Source of the DNA: Anaerolineaceae bacterium
GTDB lineage: Bacteria > Chloroflexota > Anaerolineae > Anaerolineales > Anaerolineaceae
Direction of reading: 5' to 3'
Assembly (NCBI GenBank): GCA_017995665.1
Contig: JAGOIM010000073.1
Coordinates: 1 to 7,238, forward strand
DNA: 7,238 bases
Shown here: in pieces, positions 1 through 5,971 of the stretch
Position numbering within the stretch: the stretch's first letter is position 1
Layout of the letters: each line of letters starts with the position of its first letter
Notes under the pieces: model-generated
Databases searched by the model: none
What the model saw: only the letters and a program-made list of their open reading frames with translations
What the model was told of the DNA's origin: nothing
Position numbers and translations under genes: made by a program

Positions 1-2
1 AC

Positions 3-1970
3 TTACTTAATCAAAGCAAGCCAAATCAGGGCATGCTCTTGGTCCTGGTTCCCCAACGCAGTCTGGCAGAACCCTATTTCCAATTTATCGAAACAGCCGA
101 TTTCGCCGCAAAAGACCGCGTCAGCATCCTGACCATGAGCAGCTTGGTTCGCCGCATGATTAGCCTCTTTTGGCCCATCATTGCCAGCCATCAGCTCTTC
201 AAACATCCTTACGAGCAAGCCCGCTTTCTAACCCTCGAAACTTCGCAATATTACATGGAAAAAATTGTTGGCCCAATGATTGACGAAGGACGCTTTAGCA
301 ACGTCACTTTACCCGTTTTTCGACTTTACAGTCAAATCATCGACAATCTCAACAAATCAGCCTTGGTTGGCTTTCCCCACACCGAAATTGGAAACCGCCT
401 TTCCTGTGCCTGGATTGGTGACACCACAAAACAAAATGTTTTTAGTGACGTCCAGGAAGCGGTCAATCGTTTCAGGGCATACTGTCTGGAGCACAATTTG
501 GTCGATTATTCGCTTCAAGTAGAGCTTTTTGCTAATTATCTTTGGCCTAACGCGACCTTCCAAAAATACATCAATAATCAGTTCAACCATCTGATTTACG
601 ACAATTCCGAAGAAGACCCTCCATACGTTCACGAGCTTGTCGCAAAATGGTTGCCCAGTTTTGAAACTGCTCTGATTCTTCACGACGACCAAGCCGGTTA
701 TCGTTCATTTCTCGGTGCAGACCCAGCTTCGGCTTTATCTCTTGAAAAACTTGTAGAGAAATCTATCGTCTCAACCGACAATTTTGTCAGCGCCCCTCAT
801 TTGCAAGAGCTCAGATCTTGCTTTCGCAACTTTAATGCATGCAAACCAAGCAAAGATTTGCTCGCTCAATCAATTTTTATCCCCGACGGACACTCGCGCT
901 TTTTTCCCGAATTACTGGATAAACTTGTCGACCAAATCAAGCAAATTAAATCACAACCCGATGGCGAAAATAAGAAAATCGCTATTTTAGCGCCCTTCGT
1001 TTCCGATAGTTTGCGCTTTTCGCTAAGCCATAAACTTGAAGAAATTGGTTTACCCGTAAATCTTCAAAGACCATCTTCACCGCTCATGCAAAATCCGACA
1101 ATCAAAACTTTGGTGGTCTTGACCAAGTTTGCCCATCCGAATTGGTCGTTACGCGTTGGTTTTCAGGATGCAAGCGCTGCCCTCAGCCATGCCATTGCCG
1201 ACCTCGACCTGAACCGCAGCCATCTGCTCTTGGGCGCTTTCAACCCGGAAAGATCTTATTTAACCGAGCTACCGCAAGCCAATCCAGACGCAAGAGTCAA
1301 TCAAACTTTAATCGAATCCTATGAAAACTTACGCAACTTTTTGCTTGCCATTGATCCGCAGGAACCCCTGGACAGCTTCCTAAGCCGTCTCTTTGGCGAA
1401 ATGCTCTCCCAAGCCGGTTATCGCTTTGAAAACAAATCCCAAGCAGGCACTGACACCGCTATCCTGATGGAATCTTTCCGAAAATTCCGCCTATCTCTCG
1501 ACAGTAACTTACAAAATAATCCGGATGCCGCAGCCAAAGCCTTCATTCAAGCCCTCGATTCCGGTTTAATCTCAGCTATGTATTTAGCTGATTGGGAAAG
1601 CAACCCTTCTAACAGCATTTTAATCGCCCCGGTTTTGAGTTACCTGATGCGCAACGAGGCGGTTGACTATCAATTTTGGCTGAGCATTGGCAGCAAAGCC
1701 TGGTATGAACGCCTCGAACAGCCGCTTACCCACCCGGTCGTTCTCAGTCGTCATTGGCAAGAAGGAAGGCAATGGAGCGCTGATGATGAAGCCTCCTACA
1801 ATCAAGCGAATCTCCAGCGCATTTTAAGCGGATTGCTTTTACGCTGTCGTGAAAAAATTTACGTCTTTACTTCTGACTACAACGAGACCGGTGTTGAAGA
1901 ACGCGGTCAGCTTCTAACCGTCTTCCAAACGCTATATCGCAAAGTCCTGCGAGGTTCAAATGAACGCTGA
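3..1970 (+). CDS. AddB-like inactive-helicase subunit, N-terminus outside the window
   Basis: The reading frame is open to the left edge (655 codons visible), so the gene almost certainly starts upstream. The ATG at 33 has no properly spaced Shine-Dalgarno and sits just before a buried beta strand (LLVLVPQRS, 36-62) that matches the strand following the Walker A region in AddB/UvrD proteins. Further helicase-like blocks follow in order. RVSILTMSSLV (117-149) resembles motif Ib. LIYDNSEED (591-617) sits where Walker B should be. HDDQAGYRSFLGAD (681-722) resembles the UvrD motif III region. A second RecA-like domain has IAILAPFVSDSLRF (from 978) and RPSSPLMQNPTIKTL (from 1068). The C-terminal block GVEERGQLLTVFQTLYRK (1890-1943) stands where motif VI would be but lacks its canonical arginines. 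I infer a catalytically dead SF1 helicase fold that acts as a DNA-binding or scanning subunit, as AddB does. No nuclease domain follows; the gene ends overlapping the helicase gene by 11 bp. The AddB assignment rests on motif order and operon context, not on an alignment. Confidence 0.72.
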   Translation, partial: LLNQSKPNQGMLLVLVPQRSLAEPYFQFIETADFAAKDRVSILTMSSLVRRMISLFWPIIASHQLFKHPYEQARFLTLETSQYYMEKIVGPMIDEGRFSNVTLPVFRLYSQIIDNLNKSALVGFPHTEIGNRLSCAWIGDTTKQNVFSDVQEAVNRFRAYCLEHNLVDYSLQVELFANYLWPNATFQKYINNQFNHLIYDNSEEDPPYVHELVAKWLPSFETALILHDDQAGYRSFLGADPASALSLEKLVEKSIVSTDNFVSAPHLQELRSCFRNFNACKPSKDLLAQSIFIPDGHSRFFPELLDKLVDQIKQIKSQPDGENKKIAILAPFVSDSLRFSLSHKLEEIGLPVNLQRPSSPLMQNPTIKTLVVLTKFAHPNWSLRVGFQDASAALSHAIADLDLNRSHLLLGAFNPERSYLTELPQANPDARVNQTLIESYENLRNFLLAIDPQEPLDSFLSRLFGEMLSQAGYRFENKSQAGTDTAILMESFRKFRLSLDSNLQNNPDAAAKAFIQALDSGLISAMYLADWESNPSNSILIAPVLSYLMRNEAVDYQFWLSIGSKAWYERLEQPLTHPVVLSRHWQEGRQWSADDEASYNQANLQRILSGLLLRCREKIYVFTSDYNETGVEERGQLLTVFQTLYRKVLRGSNER

Positions 1971-4194
1971 AATTCGTTTGCGCCCCTCCCAGACTGAAAT
2001 CATGACCTATCAAAAGGGCTTGATGGGTATTTCAGCCGTTCCCGGAAGCGGTAAAACCTGGACGCTTTCGCAGCTGGCAGTCAAACTGATCCTCCAAACC
2101 GACCTCGAACCGGACCAGGAAATCTTGGTTGTAACCTTTTCTAATTCCGCAGCGGACAACTTTTCCAATCGAATTGGTGAAAAACTACGCGCAAACAATC
2201 TGATGGAAGGCTTTGGCTACCGCGTCCGAACCTTGCATGGGCTTGCTAACGATATCATCCACGAAAGGCCCGATTTGGTCAGCCTGCCCAATGACTTTGG
2301 CATAATCGATGAAGCTGAATCCGAAGAGATTATGAATAATTTAGTCTCTCAGGAGCTGGCAAATCATTACGAATTCCTGACTTCTTTGCTCAATCCAAAT
2401 CTTAGTGAAAAGCAAGCTCAGAAAATCATCAAGAAGGAATTTCCCGATTTCCTGAAAAACTTATCCGCCAATTGGATAAAGACCGTAAAAGATAAGCAAA
2501 TCTCTATCGCTCAGCTTGACGACTGGCTGGCAGAGCCTCAAACGAACCCGTTGATGTCAATTTGCCTTGCCATCTATCGTGGATATCAAGCCGCCCTAAA
2601 CTATCGTGGTGTGATTGACTTTGACGATTTAATCCGTTATGGCCTCGAATGTCTCAAGCTCGACCCGGATCTCGTCAAAATTCTGAAACATCGCTGGCCC
2701 TATATCCTTGAAGACGAATCCCAGGATTCCAGCAAACTCCAGCAGGAAATCCTCAGCCGATTAGTTGGCGAAAATGGCAACTGGGTGCGTGTTGGCGACC
2801 CAAACCAAGCTATTTACGAGAGCTTCACCACTGCCGACCCGAACCTGCTCAAATTTTTTGTCAACCGTGATGATGTCCGCTCTGTCGATTTACCGGTTTC
2901 AGGACGTTCTGCCCCCGCCATCATTGACCAGGCGAACGCATTGATTGATTGGGTTCAAAGCGAACATCCAAATTTTTCAATTCGGGATGCCCTTTCCGAG
3001 CCCTATATTCAACCAACCCAAGCCGGTGATCCACAAAGCAACCCTGAAAACCTGCCCGACACAATTCAAATCATCAATCGCAGCTTTACTCCCGAGCAAG
3101 AACTAACTTTTCTTAGTCGGGAAATCAAAAATTGGTTCGCCCAGTACCCTGAATCTACCGTGGCTGTTTTGACCTTCTTGAATAAACGCGCCTCAGAAAT
3201 TGCAAAATTCCTAAAGCAAGAAAAAATAGACGTCGTTGATGCCTTAATGAAAGTAGCCGAGCCGACGAGGCTTTCTGCAGGTGCGGTCGTCCTGATTCTC
3301 AAATCGCTTTTCGACCCGCTCAACGCTGTTCATCTCTCGCGGTGTTTTGAAGTCTTTTATCGCCATCTCCAGGACGATGTGGAGGCTTTTCGCTTGGTTA
3401 AGCAATGCAGCAAGTTGATTCGTGAGCTTGAACATACAGAGGATTACCTTTATCCGGAAGAAAACGATTTGCTGGCTGGCCTCGAGTTTGAAGAAAACCA
3501 ATCCGAAAACCTCGAATTGCTGACGACCTTCCGGAAAGCAGTTCAACGTTGGCATGATGCCACAATTTTGCCCGTCGATCAGCTTGTTTTGGTTTGCGCT
3601 CAAGACTTGGTTCTGGACGACGCTGAACTTGCCATCATCCACAAGATTTCCGGTTTTATCAAAACGATGCTCGAAAACAATCCCCACTGGTCGGTTATGC
3701 AAGTGATGGAAGAATTAATTGGGGTCTCCAAAAATTCCCGTGGTTTTGCAAATTTCAGCCAAAAAGAGGATGGCTTCGACCCAAATAATTACAAAGGAAA
3801 AGTGATTGTTGCCACGGCGCACAAATCAAAAGGTTTGGAGTGGGATAAGGTTTTCCTGACTTCTGCCAACAATTATGACTATCCTTCAGGTGCTGATAAC
3901 GAGACCTATATGTCAGAAAAATACTTTATCGCCAATCAACGCAATTTGGAAGCGGAATTGCTTTACGATTTGGAAGCCTTGCGCGTTCAACACTTAGGAG
4001 GCGTCATGTTTCGCTCATATGACAAACAAAACGCACGGGATGATATTGCTCGTGAGCGATTGCGCCTTTTTTATGTCGGCATGACGCGTGCCCGCAAATC
4101 CCTCACAATCACTTGGAACACCGGCAAAGGCAACAGAGCCCAAACCAGCCTGGCTTTTCAATTTCTCTTAGGACAGGCAGAAAATAATGACTAA
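1960..4194 (+). CDS. UvrD/AddA-type SF1A DNA helicase without nuclease domain
   Basis: This 744-aa ATP-dependent DNA helicase is of the UvrD/PcrA/AddA kind, expected to translocate 3'-5' on single-stranded DNA in the cytoplasm. Motifs in order: Q-motif RPSQTEI (Q11); Walker A AVPGSGKT (26-33); Ia VVTFSNSAA (57-65); Ib TLHGLA (91-96); DFDDL (220-224); Walker B ILEDESQD (249-256, with D252-E253 and Q255-D256); III VGDPNQAIY (278-286); IV-like LPVSGRS (311-317, arginine R316); V ATAHKSKGLEWD (618-629); VI RLFYVGMTRAR (702-712). All catalytic residues seem present, so it should be active. The usual NYRS of motif IV reads SGRS. The protein ends about 30 residues after motif VI, so it has a UvrD-like length and lacks the C-terminal nuclease of AddA or RecB (those exceed about 1,100 aa). 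The ATG start has GAGG five bases upstream (1951-1954). It overlaps the gene before by 11 bp and the nuclease gene after by 8 bp, which suggests coupled translation and a shared complex. Confidence 0.93.
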   Translation: MNAEIRLRPSQTEIMTYQKGLMGISAVPGSGKTWTLSQLAVKLILQTDLEPDQEILVVTFSNSAADNFSNRIGEKLRANNLMEGFGYRVRTLHGLANDIIHERPDLVSLPNDFGIIDEAESEEIMNNLVSQELANHYEFLTSLLNPNLSEKQAQKIIKKEFPDFLKNLSANWIKTVKDKQISIAQLDDWLAEPQTNPLMSICLAIYRGYQAALNYRGVIDFDDLIRYGLECLKLDPDLVKILKHRWPYILEDESQDSSKLQQEILSRLVGENGNWVRVGDPNQAIYESFTTADPNLLKFFVNRDDVRSVDLPVSGRSAPAIIDQANALIDWVQSEHPNFSIRDALSEPYIQPTQAGDPQSNPENLPDTIQIINRSFTPEQELTFLSREIKNWFAQYPESTVAVLTFLNKRASEIAKFLKQEKIDVVDALMKVAEPTRLSAGAVVLILKSLFDPLNAVHLSRCFEVFYRHLQDDVEAFRLVKQCSKLIRELEHTEDYLYPEENDLLAGLEFEENQSENLELLTTFRKAVQRWHDATILPVDQLVLVCAQDLVLDDAELAIIHKISGFIKTMLENNPHWSVMQVMEELIGVSKNSRGFANFSQKEDGFDPNNYKGKVIVATAHKSKGLEWDKVFLTSANNYDYPSGADNETYMSEKYFIANQRNLEAELLYDLEALRVQHLGGVMFRSYDKQNARDDIARERLRLFYVGMTRARKSLTITWNTGKGNRAQTSLAFQFLLGQAENND

Positions 4195-4996
4195 TTTAAT
4201 GTCATCAAACTTCGTTTTTTCGCAAAGTTCTTTGCAAACTTTCGACTACTGCCCTCGTCGATTCTACTTGCGCTACCTCAAAAAACTGGTTTGGCCCGCC
4301 CAAATGGTCAGTGAGCAAAATCAGAGCAAAGATCGCGATTCGGGTGTTCGTTTCCACCAACTCATTCACCAATACTTCCTTGGCTTCGAGCTTGAAACGC
4401 TGCGAAAGATAGCTGATTATGATTCGGACAGTCGAATGGCAGTCTGGTTTGAAAACTTCCTCCAAAGTCCTTTTGCCCATCTTCCCGGAACGCTTAATCC
4501 TGAAAGCAGCTTCAAAACCGAAATTGCCGGCTATCAACTGATTGCTAAAGTCGATCTTTTGCAAATCCATGAAAACCAAATCAAAATTTACGACTGGAAA
4601 ACCTCTCAACATTTACCCAAAGCCTCAAATCTGCTCAAGCAAGCACAAAGCCAAGTTTATCCCCTGGTTATTTCCAGAGCAATTGAGCCTAAGAGCCAAA
4701 AACTGAGCCTGATTTATTGGGAGGCAAATTTCCCGGATCAAACGATAGAATTAGAGAGTAATTCATCCGACTGGCAAAAGTTTGAAAATGATCTTTCGAA
4801 TCAAATCAGCGAAATTGTCAGTTTGAAAGAAGAAGAATTTGTCATGACGGACGACAAGCAAAAATGCGGATGGTGTGAATATCGTTCGTTTTGCCATCGG
4901 GCTGTCTCTGCTGAGCAAGCGGATGAGTCTTACGATTTAGAAAGCTTTGATGAAATAAAAATTCCCGAGGAAATTGACCCTTCCTGGGAACCTTAA
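4187..4996 (+). CDS. Stand-alone PD-(D/E)XK nuclease with AddB/Cas4-like Fe-S cysteines
   Basis: This 269-aa protein is a RecB-family nuclease (PDDEXK_1 type) that equals the C-terminal domain of AddB as a separate chain. It opens with SQSSLQTFDYCPRRFYLRY (12-30), the typical entry helix of this family, containing C22. A GVRFH element (53-57) gives the conserved histidine H57. The catalytic core is AKVD (D123), then IYDWKT with D136 and K138, followed by the QSQVY element (Q154, Y158). Near the end is CGWCEYRSFC (C227, C230, C236). C22 plus these three matches the four-cysteine 4Fe-4S clamp of AddB and Cas4. The last 30 residues form an acidic tail of unknown role. The ATG at 4187 overlaps the helicase stop by 8 bp, with AGGACAGG at 4170-4177 as the likely ribosome site; ATG 4199 is a possible alternative start. 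I infer that it trims DNA unwound by the upstream helicase. Cas4 itself is less likely because no cas genes or CRISPR repeats are nearby. Confidence 0.9.
   Translation: MTNLMSSNFVFSQSSLQTFDYCPRRFYLRYLKKLVWPAQMVSEQNQSKDRDSGVRFHQLIHQYFLGFELETLRKIADYDSDSRMAVWFENFLQSPFAHLPGTLNPESSFKTEIAGYQLIAKVDLLQIHENQIKIYDWKTSQHLPKASNLLKQAQSQVYPLVISRAIEPKSQKLSLIYWEANFPDQTIELESNSSDWQKFENDLSNQISEIVSLKEEEFVMTDDKQKCGWCEYRSFCHRAVSAEQADESYDLESFDEIKIPEEIDPSWEP
4953..4990 (-). terminator. Likely intrinsic terminator of the tRNA-Val gene, inside the nuclease ORF
   Basis: Read on the minus strand, a hairpin is followed by TTTTTATTT (4961 down to 4953). The arms are 4962-4972 and 4981-4990: TTCCC pairs with GGGAA, A with T, and GGAA with TTCC, giving 10 base pairs with one bulged base (4967) and an 8-base loop. 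It begins 22 bases past the tRNA 3' end, the right place to stop tRNA transcription. On the + strand the same hairpin has no T tract, so it should act in one direction only. It lies wholly within the last codons of the nuclease gene. Confidence 0.66.
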
Positions 4997-5012
4997 AATG
5001 ATTACAATGAGG

Positions 5013-5086
5013 TGGGCAGAACAGGACTCGAACCTGCGACCTCATCTGTGTAAAAGATGCGCTCTAACCAACTGAGCTATCCGCCC
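5013..5086 (-). tRNA. trnV: tRNA-Val (anticodon UAC)
   Basis: This 74-nt gene folds as a complete cloverleaf on the minus strand. The acceptor GGGCGGA pairs with TCTGCCC (one G-T). The D arm is GCTC/GAGC with loop AGTTGGTTA. The anticodon arm CATCT/AGATG encloses the loop TTTACAC, giving anticodon TAC (5050-5052 on the + strand). The variable loop is AGGTC, and the T arm GCAGG/CCTGT has loop TTCGAGT. The discriminator is A and the following bases are CCT, so the CCA end is not fully encoded and must be added after transcription. The gene converges with the repair operon, 16 bp from the nuclease stop codon, so readthrough of that operon would make RNA antisense to this tRNA. Confidence 0.97.
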
Positions 5087-5095
5087 GCGAAGGAC

Positions 5096-5110
5096 TATTA
5101 TAAACTAAAA
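5096..5110 (+). promoter_or_regulatory. Possible -10 element for a leaderless FAH-family transcript
   Basis: The + strand reads TATTATAAA (5096-5104) seven or so bases before the ATG at 5111. No Shine-Dalgarno is present between them (only ACTAAAA). If this AT-rich box works as a -10 element, the RNA would start at or within a few bases of the ATG, giving a leaderless mRNA. The same bases form the tRNA -10 box on the other strand. No convincing -35 box is visible, since that region is inside the tRNA gene. Confidence 0.33.
5097..5102 (-). promoter_or_regulatory. -10 box of the tRNA-Val promoter
   Basis: The minus strand reads a perfect TATAAT ten bases before the tRNA 5' end, so transcription should begin a few bases ahead of the mature tRNA. 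No good TTGACA-like -35 box is seen at 16-18 bp; the nearest resemblance, TTGAAT (5125-5130 on the + strand), is about 22 bp away. Any -35 contact would fall inside the first codons of the FAH-family gene. Confidence 0.6.
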
Positions 5111-5875
5111 ATGAGAATAATTCGATTCAAAAACAAAACTGGTGAAATTCAATATGGTTGGATCAGCCAGGAAAAAGTTGGCATCATTCAAGGCGACCCC
5201 TACGGCGAGTTTCGTCGCTTTGAACCCAATTTTTTGCTCTCCGAGCTGGAGCTCATGCTTCCTTGCCTGCCCACTAAAATTATTGCCGTCAGCAACAATT
5301 ATCCGGACCGTGTCAGAGAACTTGAAGCCGAAATGCCGGACTTTCCAAACATCCTCTTGAAACCACCATCAGCTTTGATAACCAACGGTGAAGCAATTAT
5401 TCTGCCTGCCCAATCATCACAGGTTGAACACGAAGCCGAATTAGCAATCGTAGTTGGCAAAGAAGCTAAGAACCTCAGTCTCTCCAATGCCAGGGATGCC
5501 ATTTTTGGTTACACCATCGCTAACGATCTCACCGCCCGGGATATTCAACTAATTGATAAGCAATCGACCCGCGCAAAGAGCTTTGACAGCTTTTGCCCGG
5601 TTGGACCTTGGATTGATACCGATTTTGATCCGAGCGATGCGATGATTAGTTGCCATGTCAACCAGGTTTTGCGACAGATGGCTTCGACAAAAGACATGCA
5701 TTTCAAGTCTGAGCAACTGTTGATTTTCATCAGCTCAATCATGACCCTCAATCCGGGTGATTTAATTCTAACCGGTACCCCTGCCGGTGTAGGAACACTT
5801 GAAGATGGCGATATCGTCAGTGTCAATATTGCAGGTTTGGGCAATCTGGTCAACCCGGTCAAAAAAGCGAGTTAA
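5111..5875 (+). CDS. Fumarylacetoacetate hydrolase (FAH) family protein
   Basis: This 254-aa protein belongs to the FAH superfamily, whose members hydrolyse, decarboxylate or isomerise small 2-oxo or enol acids using a divalent metal. The N-terminal 55 or so residues (MRIIRFKNK, then YGWI) resemble the small N-terminal domain of single-FAH bacterial members. The catalytic domain shows the metal ligands in HEAEL (E108, E110) and in ANDLTARD (D139). It also shows the family element KSFDSFCPVGP (156-166, K156) and the glycine-rich LTGTPAGVG (220-228) near the end. Length is normal and all signature residues are intact, so it is probably active. The substrate cannot be told: oxaloacetate decarboxylase, acylpyruvase and 2-hydroxyhepta-2,4-diene-1,7-dioate isomerase annotations are all common for this type. 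The in-frame ATG at 5057 lies inside the tRNA gene, and homology begins at 5111, so 5111 is chosen. No Shine-Dalgarno is visible. It seems unrelated to the upstream repair operon. Confidence 0.93.
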   Translation: MRIIRFKNKTGEIQYGWISQEKVGIIQGDPYGEFRRFEPNFLLSELELMLPCLPTKIIAVSNNYPDRVRELEAEMPDFPNILLKPPSALITNGEAIILPAQSSQVEHEAELAIVVGKEAKNLSLSNARDAIFGYTIANDLTARDIQLIDKQSTRAKSFDSFCPVGPWIDTDFDPSDAMISCHVNQVLRQMASTKDMHFKSEQLLIFISSIMTLNPGDLILTGTPAGVGTLEDGDIVSVNIAGLGNLVNPVKKAS

Positions 5876-5885
5876 GCAAAAAAAC

Positions 5886-5913
5886 TTTACTTCGTCTTAA
5901 ATGAATGTATAAT
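5886..5913 (+). promoter_or_regulatory. Sigma70-type promoter for the radical SAM gene
   Basis: TTTACT (5886-5891) and a perfect TATAAT (5908-5913) are separated by 16 bp. This predicts a start near 5920 and a leader of about 50 bases before the GTG codon at 5972. It is the best promoter on the + strand of the window and suggests the radical SAM gene is transcribed separately from the FAH-family gene. No hairpin terminator is evident between the FAH stop and this promoter, and I see no riboswitch-like fold in the leader. Confidence 0.62.
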
Positions 5914-5961
5914 CTTTTGCTTATTAGGTAATCATTTTTGCCTTGAATTTAAAGTGTAGTC

Positions 5962-5965
5962 AGGA
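5962..5965 (+). promoter_or_regulatory. Shine-Dalgarno that fixes the GTG start of the radical SAM gene
   Basis: AGGA lies six bases before GTG (5972-5974), the correct spacing. The frame in this stretch has no better ATG near the beginning of the homologous region, so this site decides the start codon. Confidence 0.7.
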
Positions 5966-5971
5966 AATTTA

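Noticed and set aside
33..35. ATG as the true start of the first gene
   Set aside because: The frame is open upstream to the window edge, the ribosome site spacing is wrong, and starting here would remove the Walker A part of the fold.
3244..3702. 152-aa minus-strand reading frame
   Set aside because: It lies wholly inside the helicase gene, whose motifs prove the + frame; it has no recognisable domain or ribosome site.
4187..4996. Cas4 of a CRISPR system
   Set aside because: The cysteine pattern fits Cas4 as well as AddB, but there are no cas1 or cas2 genes and no repeats, and the helicase partners point to the AddB kind.
5013..5086. tRNA gene as an integration site of a mobile element
   Set aside because: No integrase, no repeated tRNA 3' fragment and no foreign-looking genes are present in the window.
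5057..5110. Longer FAH-family ORF starting at ATG 5057
   Set aside because: The extra 18 codons overlap the tRNA gene and have no family resemblance; homology starts at 5111.
5771..5788. Inverted repeat ACCGG...CCGGT as operator or terminator
   Set aside because: It encodes the conserved LTGTPAGVG element of the FAH family and has no T tract; the symmetry is a by-product of coding.
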